Under the pieces are notes generated by a model, which saw only the letters and a list, made by a program, of their open reading frames with translations, was not told the origin of the DNA and did no database searches. Below are positions 25,991-34,172 of a stretch of 64,000 nt of DNA, piece by piece. How positions within the stretch are numbered: the first letter of the stretch is position 1; each line of letters begins with the position of its first letter. Origin of the DNA: Sorangium cellulosum (GTDB lineage: Bacteria; Myxococcota_A; Polyangia; Polyangiales; Polyangiaceae); the NCBI RefSeq assembly GCF_004135735.1, contig NZ_CP012670.1, positions 806,001 through 870,000 on the forward strand. Direction: 5' to 3'. The position numbers and the translations under genes were made by a program.

Positions 25991-27922
25991 ATGGCCAAAC
26001 CGAACGATCCCTTCGCGCCTCCCGTGAACACGCGCGGCCCCGCGCCGGCGGGGGATGCCGCCAAGCCGCAACGCGGCGCCGCGCCGGCGCCCCCGCGCAC
26101 GTCGCCCGCCGCGGCGGGGCCCGCCACCCAGCGGGGACCGGGGGCGTACGGCGCGCCCGACTTCCTGAGCAAGGCGGCGCGGAACGTGCCGGCCGAGCTG
26201 CTGAACCCGCGCACCGTCGAGCTCGTCCAGTGGTCCTGGGCGAAGGTGGTGCCCATCTCGGACGCCGCGGCGGCGCTGTTCTATGAGCGGCTGTTCACGC
26301 TCGATCCGTCGGTGCGGTCGCTGTTCAAGAGCGATATGGCCGAGCAGAAGAAGAAGCTCATGCAGATGCTCGCCGTGGCCGTCGAGGGGCTGAACAACCC
26401 GAGCAAGCTCGTGCCCGTGCTCCAGTCGCTCGGCGCGCGGCACCAGGGCTATATGGTGACGGACCACCATTACGATGTCGTCGGCGAGGCCCTCCTCTGG
26501 ACGCTGCGCGAGGGGATCGGCGACGCCTTCACGAGCGAGGTCGAGTCCGCGTGGAAGGACGTGTACGGCGTGCTCGCGGACATCATGAAGAAGGCGGCCG
26601 CGGCGCACGCGGGCGGGGGCGCCACCCAGGCGCTCTCGCCGGCCGCCAGGGACGCTTCCCGGCCGAACGCTCCGCCGCCGGCGCGCAGCTCGTCCCCGCG
26701 GCCGCCCCCCGGTCCGGCGCAGCGACCGCACTCGGTCCCGCCGCCGTCGTCCGGCATGGCCGCGCGGACGCTCGTCGGGGTCGTGGCGCCGATGCCGAGC
26801 GATCCGGGGGTGCCCGCCGCCGGCGCGGGCGGCGGCGCGACGCCGAGCCCGCGCACCATCGAGCTCGTGCAGCGCTCGTGGGCGAAGGTGATGCCCATCT
26901 CCGACGCCGCGGCGGCGCTCTTCTACGATCGGCTCTTCCAGATGGATCCGTCGGTGCGGGCGCTGTTCAAGAACGACATGGGCGAGCAGAAGAAGAAGCT
27001 CATGCAGACGCTCGCCGTGGCGGTCGACGGGCTGAGCAACCTGAACAAGCTCGTGCCCGTGCTCCAGGCGCTCGGCGTGCGGCACCACGGCTACATGGTG
27101 ACCGACCATCACTACGATCTGGTGGGCGAGGCCCTGCTCTGGACGCTGCGCGAGGGGCTGGGCGACGGCTTCACGCGGGACGTCGAGACGGCGTGGAAGG
27201 AGGTCTACGGCCTCATCGCCGACGTGATGAAGAAGGCGGCCGCCGAGCACGTGGCCGGCGGGGGCGCCAGGGAGGACGCCGCGCGCGGGCCGCGGCAGCC
27301 GGCGCAGCGGCCGCCCCTGTCCGAGCCGCGGCCGCAGAGCGTCACGGAGGTGATGCCGCCGAAGCGCCGGCGCCCCGTGGACGACGAGGACGACACGCTG
27401 CACTACCAGACCAACCCGGCGCACGACGCCCTGGCCGGCCATGGCGGGTCGTGGCCCGACAGCGAGCGATCGCCGCGGGGCGCGGCCGGCGCCCGCGCGC
27501 CCGCGCCGGCGGCCCCGCAGGGCTTCGTCATCCCCCTGGCGGGGCAGGACATGGTCCTCAACGTCCAGGTCAAGCTGGACGGCCCGCCGCCCGCGGCGCC
27601 CATCGTGGTGTCCGCGCCGGCGCCCGCCGCGCTGGAGCCCACGGGGCCGAGCGGCCTGGTCGCGGGGCTCGCGATCGCGCTGGTGGCCGTCGCGTCCTCG
27701 ATGGCCACGGCCATCCTGTTCACGGTGGGCCAGCCCGACAGGGCGCCGTCCGGCGCGGGCGCGGCGGCCGGCGGGGCCGCGCTCAGCGTGGCGTCCCTGG
27801 CGACCTACGCCGTGCCGATCATCGTCACGGTCCTCGTCCTCTCGGCGTTCACCATGGGGCACATCCTGGGCCGAGGGCGCGCGCGGGGTGGGGCAGGGGA
27901 CGCGGGGCCGGGCTCGCCGTGA
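25991..27922 (+). CDS. Membrane-anchored protein with two tandem haem-globin domains
   Basis: The 643-residue protein contains two globins of the bacterial single-domain ('hemin receptor') type at about residues 72-202 and 288-415. Each shows a B10 tyrosine (LFYERLF Tyr98; LFYDRLF Tyr312), a proximal F8 histidine (LGARHQGYMV His151; LGVRHHGYMV His365) and the closing ALLWTLREG and AWKxVYG helices, so both should bind haem. A Pro/Ala/Ser-rich linker joins them. After a basic/acidic stretch (PKRRRPVDDEDDT) come two hydrophobic helices (about 556-579 and 601-624) with a basic tail. No signal peptide is seen, so the globins probably face the cytoplasm. Such tandem globins could sense or scavenge O2 or NO. 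The kinase-ATPase gene starts 82 bp downstream on the same strand. Confidence 0.88.
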   Translation: MAKPNDPFAPPVNTRGPAPAGDAAKPQRGAAPAPPRTSPAAAGPATQRGPGAYGAPDFLSKAARNVPAELLNPRTVELVQWSWAKVVPISDAAAALFYERLFTLDPSVRSLFKSDMAEQKKKLMQMLAVAVEGLNNPSKLVPVLQSLGARHQGYMVTDHHYDVVGEALLWTLREGIGDAFTSEVESAWKDVYGVLADIMKKAAAAHAGGGATQALSPAARDASRPNAPPPARSSSPRPPPGPAQRPHSVPPPSSGMAARTLVGVVAPMPSDPGVPAAGAGGGATPSPRTIELVQRSWAKVMPISDAAAALFYDRLFQMDPSVRALFKNDMGEQKKKLMQTLAVAVDGLSNLNKLVPVLQALGVRHHGYMVTDHHYDLVGEALLWTLREGLGDGFTRDVETAWKEVYGLIADVMKKAAAEHVAGGGAREDAARGPRQPAQRPPLSEPRPQSVTEVMPPKRRRPVDDEDDTLHYQTNPAHDALAGHGGSWPDSERSPRGAAGARAPAPAAPQGFVIPLAGQDMVLNVQVKLDGPPPAAPIVVSAPAPAALEPTGPSGLVAGLAIALVAVASSMATAILFTVGQPDRAPSGAGAAAGGAALSVASLATYAVPIIVTVLVLSAFTMGHILGRGRARGGAGDAGPGSP

Positions 27923-28004
27923 GCTGAGCGCGGGTGGAGGCCACGGGTGACGCAACCCCCGGGCGAGGGCGGGGATTTGGCGGTAAGATGGAAGTGAGAG
28001 TCCG

Positions 28005-29885
28005 ATGATCGCGGATCCTGCGTCGATGCTGTCTCACCTGGCGGGGCAGTGGCTGGGGCCATTCCAGCTGATTCAGTTGCTCGGTATCGGCGCCATGGGG
28101 GCGGTGTACCTGGCCAGGGACAGCGTCCTCCAGCGTGACGTCGCGGTGAAGCTCATCGCCAAGGGGAGCGCGGACACCGATCCCGAGCGGCGCGACCGGT
28201 TCCTGCGCGAGGCGCGCGCGGCGGCGCGGCTCATCCACCCGAACGTGGTGCAGATCTTCCAGGTCGGCGAGGACGAGGACGTCCGCTTCATCGCCATGGA
28301 GTACGTGCACGGCCTGACCACCGCGCAGGCGGCCAAGCAGCACGGCGGCCGCCTGCCGGAGCAGTTCGGGATCGAGAAGATGCGCGAGGCCGCGGCGGCG
28401 CTCGAGATGGCCGCGTCGTTCGGCATCTCTCACCGGGACATCAAGCCCGCGAACCTCCTGCTCACGGCGTCGGGGACGCTCAAGATCGCCGACTTCGGCC
28501 TCGCGTCGCACCCGGAGAGCGGCCCGCTCGGCACGACCTCCGCCGCGCGGACGCTGGAGGGCACGCCGTTCTACATGAGCCCCGAGCAGTGGACGGGGCA
28601 GGAGATCGCGCCGCCCTCGGACATCTACAGCCTGGGCTGCACCTTCTATCACCTGCTCGTCGGCAGGACGCCGTTCCCGGCGAGGGATCTCGCCGGCTGC
28701 TTCCAGGCGCACTGCCACGCGGCCGCCCCGGATCCCAAGCTGGCGATGCCGGACATCGATCCGCTCCTCGCGGAGCTCCTCCGCCGCTGCATGGCGAAGC
28801 GGCCCCAGGAGCGGCCGTCCGCCGCCCACATCGTGGCGTTCCTCGAGGACATGCTCATGCTCCGGCGCAGCAGCGTCAGGCCTCGAGAGCTGCCGGAGGC
28901 GAGGAGGTCGTTCCTGAGCGGGGTCGATCTCGCCGACACGCGGATCAGCGAGCTCCCGATGCCGCCCCGGAGCGCGCTCGCCACGCCGACGGGGACGATC
29001 CTGGTGAACAGCTCGAGCGGCGTCGGGCATTTCACCGGGCAGTACAGCTACCGCGACCACTTCGGGCTGACCGGGTATCCGTTCAGCGACATCCGGCAGC
29101 CGAGCCATTACTGGGACGCGGGCCCTTACGCGTGGATCCTGCGGACCCTGGCCTCGCAGATCGTCGCGGGGCAGCGGCCGGCGATCCTCGTGGGCGAGCC
29201 GGGGAGCGGCCGGACGTTCGTCTGCGAGATGATCAAGAACAAGGTCCCTCGGATCCAGGTCTTCTCGATCGAGCCGCAGCTGCTCTTCGCGACGCGGCCG
29301 CTCGTGGCCCTGTGCCGGCAGGTGGGGGCGACGGCCGTCTCCTCGAACCTGAGCCAGCAGCTCCTCGTGGACGCGTTCCTCGGGCAGGCGCTGCTCCGCG
29401 CGGGCCCGGACGCGATCGCGGTGCTGGTCATCGACGGCCTGGATCCGGACGATCGGGAGCTCGTGATGGAGCTCCACGACATCCTCCGCTGCGCTCCCGT
29501 GGGCAAGTTGTCGATGATCCTGGTGGGGGCCCCGGATCTGCCGGCGCGCCTCGCGGAGAACGGCGCGCCGCACGAGCTCTACTCCGGCGCGCAATCGCTG
29601 CTGCTCCCCGGCATGACGCAGCAGGAGATGATGGAGTACATCGACTTCAGGATGCGATCGGTCGGAGGGAGCACGCGGGGGTTGAAGCTCGACATCGCGT
29701 CGCAGCAGCTGCTCCACGCGAGGAGCGGCGGCAGCCCGAAGCTCATCAACATCTTCTGCCACAACGCGCTGACGCTCACGGCGCTCCAGGGCGAGTCCGA
29801 GGTGGGGCTGTCTTCCGTCCGCCTCGCGATGAAGAGCAAGACCTACCTCACGGCCGAGGCGGCGCTGAACCTGCTGCGCGGGTGA
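28005..29885 (+). CDS. Ser/Thr protein kinase fused to an ExeA/GspA-like ATPase domain
   Basis: The 626-residue protein has an N-terminal Hanks kinase with glycine loop GIGAMGAVY (27-35), Lys49 (VAVKL), HRDIKPAN (Asp145) and DFG (163-165), all intact. A linker of about 60 residues follows. From about 347 the sequence YRDHFGLTGYPFSDIRQPSH is the standard entry of ExeA/GspA-type AAA ATPases. Its P-loop reads GEPGSGRT (397-404), with Arg in place of the catalytic Lys, and Walker B reads VLVIDGLD without the usual Glu. The ATPase half may therefore bind nucleotide without cycling, or act as a sensor or scaffold. There is no transmembrane segment. It follows the tandem globin gene, so a globin-to-kinase signalling unit is plausible. 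Confidence 0.9.
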   Translation: MIADPASMLSHLAGQWLGPFQLIQLLGIGAMGAVYLARDSVLQRDVAVKLIAKGSADTDPERRDRFLREARAAARLIHPNVVQIFQVGEDEDVRFIAMEYVHGLTTAQAAKQHGGRLPEQFGIEKMREAAAALEMAASFGISHRDIKPANLLLTASGTLKIADFGLASHPESGPLGTTSAARTLEGTPFYMSPEQWTGQEIAPPSDIYSLGCTFYHLLVGRTPFPARDLAGCFQAHCHAAAPDPKLAMPDIDPLLAELLRRCMAKRPQERPSAAHIVAFLEDMLMLRRSSVRPRELPEARRSFLSGVDLADTRISELPMPPRSALATPTGTILVNSSSGVGHFTGQYSYRDHFGLTGYPFSDIRQPSHYWDAGPYAWILRTLASQIVAGQRPAILVGEPGSGRTFVCEMIKNKVPRIQVFSIEPQLLFATRPLVALCRQVGATAVSSNLSQQLLVDAFLGQALLRAGPDAIAVLVIDGLDPDDRELVMELHDILRCAPVGKLSMILVGAPDLPARLAENGAPHELYSGAQSLLLPGMTQQEMMEYIDFRMRSVGGSTRGLKLDIASQQLLHARSGGSPKLINIFCHNALTLTALQGESEVGLSSVRLAMKSKTYLTAEAALNLLRG

Positions 29886-29964
29886 GCCGAGCCGCACAGG
29901 GGCGCGGCATGCCGGGGGGGGGACCAGCGAGCCTTGCTGGGATGCGGGAGGGGAATGATCGACG

Positions 29965-30377
29965 TCAATCGATCCAGTGATGCGTCTCTTCCGGCTTGCC
30001 ACCGAAGCTGGCGAGGGAGACGGTCCAGGTGCGGAATCGTCGATCGCTGCGCACGTAGTCGCGGATACGGTCGGTCGCGAAGAACGCGGTCATCGCGTGA
30101 TGGAGGGCGGGGAAATCCTTCACCAGGCCGGGGTGCAGGGGCATGAGGGTCTCCAGGGCGTATGCCATGATGACGTCGGCCATGGTGGTACGGCCCGGGA
30201 GGACCCAGTGCTCGGCGTCGGCGCGCGTACGGATGAAGTAGCTCTGCAGGAGCTCGAGCCTCTCGCCGGTCGACGCCCGATTCTCGGCGCGGAGCTCGTG
30301 AAAGCGCGGGTTCCAGAAGAGAGCGCCGGCCTCCGTCAAGAGCTCGTGACCGGTCTCCGCCACCTCGTCGCGCGGGG
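29965..30377 (-). pseudogene. Glutathione S-transferase remnant (C-terminal domain only)
   Basis: The frame gives ETGHELLTEAGALFWNPRFH, later TMADVIMAYALETLMPLHPG, DFPALHHAMTAFFATDRIRD and the end RTWTVSLASFGGKPEETHHW. This is the all-helical C-terminal GST domain with its usual end. The N-terminal thioredoxin-like domain with the glutathione site is missing: the frame upstream runs antisense-like through the next gene and has no start. I regard it as a truncated, probably inactive gene. Confidence 0.65.
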
Positions 30378-31031
30378 CTAGCTGTCGTTGCCGTTCCCCG
30401 CGGCAGGCGGCCCGCTCGGCGGCGCGATCGGCTCGGGCTTCGGCTCGGGCTTCGGCATCGAGGCGAGCACCGCCTCGTCCGTCATCGGCGCGCGCTTCGC
30501 CCGCAGCGCGCGGCCGATGCGCGCTCGCGACAGCTTGTCGTCCTCGATGCACCGCCCGCGCGTGTAGGCGCTGAGCCGATCGAGCAGCGCCTGCTTGCGG
30601 CACGCCCCGAAGGACTTCCTGATCAGCGAGAGCCCGGCGCGAAAGCACTTCTCGCGATCCTTGACGAGATCGTCGTGGGACCACCCCTCCCGGGTCTTGC
30701 CTGCGCCGACCCGGACCTGCAGGAGGCAGGAATCGACGCCCTCGCCGCGCGCGAGCTTCCCGAGGCCGAGATCGACGTCGCGCCGGTAGCCGCTCTCATA
30801 AGACGCGATCGACAGGAGCAACGCCAGTGTCTCGGCGCGGCCCCGCGGACCCCCGAAGACCGGCTTCTGCTCCGGATCATAGGCAACCTGCGCCGCCGCG
30901 CGCGCGATCTCGTGGTAACGCGCGCGGCCCTCCTCGGGCGTCTCGATTGCGTCCTTGATTAAGCTCAACCCGGGCGGAGCCCATGCAACCATGAGACTCA
31001 CCGCCCACGCGATAATGGAGTCCATTGGCAT
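30378..31031 (-). CDS. Hypothetical protein with a lytic-transglycosylase-like segment
   Basis: The 217-residue product begins with a hydrophobic stretch (MPMDSIIAWAVSLMVAWAPP), perhaps a signal or anchor. The middle has ALLLSIASYESGYRRDVDLG, in which the Glu of SYES occupies the place of the catalytic Glu in lysozyme-like SLT domains. A region with SCLLQVR and further cysteines follows. The C-terminus is Pro/Lys/Glu-rich. The phage- or defence-like context that sometimes goes with such proteins is absent. Peptidoglycan cleavage is possible but unproven. ATG 31031 is chosen; no strong Shine-Dalgarno is seen. Confidence 0.65.
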   Translation of the reverse strand: MPMDSIIAWAVSLMVAWAPPGLSLIKDAIETPEEGRARYHEIARAAAQVAYDPEQKPVFGGPRGRAETLALLLSIASYESGYRRDVDLGLGKLARGEGVDSCLLQVRVGAGKTREGWSHDDLVKDREKCFRAGLSLIRKSFGACRKQALLDRLSAYTRGRCIEDDKLSRARIGRALRAKRAPMTDEAVLASMPKPEPKPEPIAPPSGPPAAGNGNDS

Positions 31032-31337
31032 ATGTAAGGTCCGAGATAGTTGCTGTGTCAAGCAATTCAGACAGCCTGGCTGGCATTATCGCCGCGGATT
31101 GCACGATTGAATGACGCTCAGCTCGCATTTAACCGCCCTCGTCGAATCGCGAATGTGTGGAGGACGGTACGCGGTGCGCAATCGGTTTCGCGCCTGAGTC
31201 GTCAGGTGTGCTGCTCGCGATGGCGGAGTCATCGATTCGTCGCTCGGGATCCGCCGGTGAAGGGCCGGGTCTCCTCGTGAGCGAGGCGTGGAGAGGGCCG
31301 TTATTTCCAGCCCGGATGCGCTGTCCGGGCGCGCGGA
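31032..31337. other. Intergenic region
   Basis: About 300 bp between two minus-strand genes with lower GC near 31050-31150. I see no gene, no convincing terminator and no clear promoter. Confidence 0.5.
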
Positions 31338-32621
31338 TCACGCTGTCGTGGCGGCGCCCTCTTCGTCGGTCGCGCGGACGTCCTCGAGCCGGTCCACGGC
31401 GCGCAGCTCGGGGAACAGCCATCCCCAGAGGAGCACGACGGAGATCGTCCCGACGCCGCCGATCACCACCGTCGGGACGGCGCCGACGAGCGACGCGAGG
31501 GTGCCCGACTCGAACTCTCCGAGCTCGTTCGAGGCGCCGACGAACACCATGTTGACCGCGCTCACGCGGCCGCGCATCGCGGGGGGCGCGGCCATCTGCT
31601 CCAGGGTCATCCGGACGACGACGCTCACCATGTCGGCGGCGCCGAGCACGGTGAGCGCGGCGAGCGAGAGGGGGAAGCTCGTCGAGAGGCCGAAGACGAT
31701 CGTGGCGAGCCCGAACAGCCCGACGCAGAAGAGCATCTTCGGGCCGGCGTGGCGCCTGATCGGCCGGAACGCGAGGAGCGCGGCCATGAGCCCCGCGCCC
31801 ACGGCGGGCGCGGCGCGCAGGAAGCCCTGCCCCTCGGGGCCGACGTGGAGCACGTCGGTCGCGTACAGGGGCAGCAGCGCGACGGCGCCGCCGAGGAAGA
31901 CCGCCATGAAGTCGAGCGAGATGGACGCGAGCAGGACCTTCTTCTGGCGGACGTAGCGCAGCCCGGCGAGCACGGTGGCGAGCGACGGCGGCTTCTTCTC
32001 CATGCGACCGGTGCGCACGCGCACGGCCAGGAGGCCCGCGCACGCCGCGGCGAGCGCGACGCTCGAGCTCAGGTAGACGGGCGCAGGCGCCCCCCAGAGG
32101 CCGTAGAGCAGCCCGCCCAGGCTCGGCCCGCCGATCGCCCCGAGCTGCCAGAGCGTCGACTGCCAGGTCGCCGCGTTCTGGAAGTGGGCGGTGGGCACCA
32201 GCGCGGGCAGGAGCGACGCGCCGGCGGGCCCCTGGAACGCGCGCGCCGTGCCGAGGAGCACGAGGACGGCATAGATGGCCGACACGCTCGGGCTCGGCGA
32301 GCGCGCGATGAAGAAGAGCGCGAGCGCCGCGAGCGACGAGGCGAGGTAGCAGAGCACGACGATCCCACGCCGATCGAACCGGTCGGCCGCGTGCCCGGTG
32401 ACGAGGGACAGCCCCGCGACCGGGAGGAACTGGGCGAGCCCCACGTACCCGAGCGCCATGGGATCGCGCGTGAGGGTGTAAATTTGAAACCCGACGGCGA
32501 CCGACTGCATCTGGAACGCCACCGTGGCGAGCAGCCGGGCCGCCGCATAGGCACGGAAGTCGCGCGACTCGAACGCCGCGAAGGGCGACGAGGGCTTCAG
32601 GGCGGCGAGGTCGGCGGTCAT
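31338..32621 (-). CDS. MFS transporter, enterobactin-exporter (EntS)-like family
   Basis: The 427-residue inner-membrane protein has about twelve hydrophobic segments. It opens with FAAFESRDFRAYAAARLLAT, typical of the MFS_3/EntS branch, and has the loop GHAADRFDRRGIVV (the G-x-x-x-D-R-x-x-R motif between helices 2 and 3). Members export siderophores or drugs. There are no siderophore genes nearby, so the substrate is unknown. ATG 32621 is preferred; an in-frame ATG lies at 32651. Confidence 0.87.
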   Translation of the reverse strand: MTADLAALKPSSPFAAFESRDFRAYAAARLLATVAFQMQSVAVGFQIYTLTRDPMALGYVGLAQFLPVAGLSLVTGHAADRFDRRGIVVLCYLASSLAALALFFIARSPSPSVSAIYAVLVLLGTARAFQGPAGASLLPALVPTAHFQNAATWQSTLWQLGAIGGPSLGGLLYGLWGAPAPVYLSSSVALAAACAGLLAVRVRTGRMEKKPPSLATVLAGLRYVRQKKVLLASISLDFMAVFLGGAVALLPLYATDVLHVGPEGQGFLRAAPAVGAGLMAALLAFRPIRRHAGPKMLFCVGLFGLATIVFGLSTSFPLSLAALTVLGAADMVSVVVRMTLEQMAAPPAMRGRVSAVNMVFVGASNELGEFESGTLASLVGAVPTVVIGGVGTISVVLLWGWLFPELRAVDRLEDVRATDEEGAATTA

Positions 32622-32818
32622 GAACGATTCCGGGCAACGTTCATGACGCATCCCGGCGCCGGCTGCCAGACGCTGTTCCAGTCGAAGCGAACAGGAACAG
32701 TGCTCCTGCGCCCCCGGAGAGCGCTGCTCACCGCGGTCGGAGATCCGGAGACGATGTGCGAGCTCCGACGCAGGAGGCTGGCGTGGAGGTCTCGACCTGT
32801 GGTAAGGGGCGGCGCGTC

Positions 32819-33028
32819 ATGATGACGCTCCAGAGCAACACCACCTCACCGGGACGGGCGCGCGATCTTGCAGAGCAGGCGCGTCGCGCCTGGACGCTGT
32901 TCGGGAGCCGCTCCCCGCGCCGACGCGACGAGCGGCGCGACGACGACGACGACGATTTTCCGCGGCCGAGCGCGGTCGTGACCTTGTTCCCGCTGCTGCG
33001 CCTCGGGGCATCCCCGCTGCCCGCCTGA
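32819..33028 (+). CDS. Possible small charged protein
   Basis: A 69-residue frame starting MTLQSNTTSPGRARDLAEQA has an AAGGGG-like Shine-Dalgarno (AAGGGGCGG) about 8 nt upstream. It includes a basic/acidic middle (SPRRRDERRDDDDDDF) and a hydrophobic end. I recognise no family. Codon third positions look only moderately biased, so this may be chance. Confidence 0.3.
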   Translation: MMTLQSNTTSPGRARDLAEQARRAWTLFGSRSPRRRDERRDDDDDDFPRPSAVVTLFPLLRLGASPLPA

Positions 33029-33136
33029 GCGAGGTGAGCGCAGCTCTCGCAGAGGCGAGATGCGTTATCCATCAAGAAATCGGTAGGCCCCGGCGAGGGG
33101 GTTCGTGGGGGCCGGGCACTCCAGCAAGACGTCCCC

Positions 33137-34075
33137 TCAGCGAGCCGCCTCCACCCGGAGCGCACCCTCGCGAAAGCTCACGACGCGGTCCGCCGTCGCC
33201 ACACGGGCCCAGCTGAACTCCCCGAGCAGCTCCGCGGGCGTGCACGGCTCCGGTCGCTCCCGCAACCCGATGCAGCAGGCGAGCGCGCCGCAGAGCGCGG
33301 GCGCGCTCCGGGCGATCCCCGCTGCCCGCGCCGCGCCGTGCGTCTTCGCGAGCTTGCCGCCGCGCTCTTCCAGGAGCAGCAGGTGGTGCCGGTAGACCGG
33401 CGCCGGGAGGCCGAGCAGCGCCTGGAGCGCCGCCTGCGTCGCGGTGCTCGGCGCGATGTCGCGCCCGCGGACGACGCGCGTGACGCCCGCCGCGCCGTCG
33501 TCGACCACCACCGCGAGCTGGTACGAGAACGCCCCGTCGCGCCGGCGAACCACGGGGTCGCCCATCGCGAGCGCGGGCTCCTGCGACAGGTCGAGCCCGC
33601 CCTCGTCGACGGGCCGGAACACGCCGTCCGGCAGCCGCGCCCGGATCGGCTCGGCGCTCGCGCGCCAGCCGCCGGGCGGCAGCGCGCGGCCGCGGCCGCG
33701 GTTGTCGTACGCGAAGCCGCCGTCGGGCGCGCGCCGGCCGATCGCGCGCACGTCCTCGCGCGTCGCGGAGCAGGGGTACAGCGCGCCGAGCGCCTCCAGC
33801 CGGTCCATCGCCGCCTCGTGGTGCGCGCGCCGGGTGCGCTGCGTGACCTGCTCGTCGAAGTCGAGCCCCAGCCACGCGAGATCCTCGGTGATGGAGCGCG
33901 CGTACTCCGGCCGGCAGCGGTCGGGATCGAGGTCCTCCAGCCGGAGGACGAGCCGCGCGCCGCGCGCCCGCGCGTCCAGCCAGGCGAGCAGCGCCGCGGC
34001 GAGCGTGCCGAGGTGCGCGGGCCCCGTGGTCGACGGGGCGAACCGGCACACCCCGCCCGTCGCCCCGCCGCTCAT
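33137..34075 (-). CDS. gluQ: Glutamyl-Q tRNA(Asp) synthetase
   Basis: Attaches glutamate to queuosine at position 34 of tRNA-Asp. The 312-residue length and single catalytic domain without an anticodon-binding domain distinguish it from GltX. The HIGH motif is [26 protein letters not shown] follows, and the KMSKS position reads GGKLAKTHG. The zinc-binding cysteine cluster of Escherichia coli GluQ is not preserved: only LYPCSAT remains. It follows gltX on the same strand with a 97-bp gap. Confidence 0.9.
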   Translation of the reverse strand: MSGGATGGVCRFAPSTTGPAHLGTLAAALLAWLDARARGARLVLRLEDLDPDRCRPEYARSITEDLAWLGLDFDEQVTQRTRRAHHEAAMDRLEALGALYPCSATREDVRAIGRRAPDGGFAYDNRGRGRALPPGGWRASAEPIRARLPDGVFRPVDEGGLDLSQEPALAMGDPVVRRRDGAFSYQLAVVVDDGAAGVTRVVRGRDIAPSTATQAALQALLGLPAPVYRHHLLLLEERGGKLAKTHGAARAAGIARSAPALCGALACCIGLRERPEPCTPAELLGEFSWARVATADRVVSFREGALRVEAAR

Positions 34076-34172
34076 CGCCGCTCCTGCCGCTGCGGCGCCG
34101 GGCCGCCGGGGAGCCGACCCCGCCGGCGTCGGGGTACCGCCGCCCGCGCGCTCGCCACGCCCGCCCCCCGGC

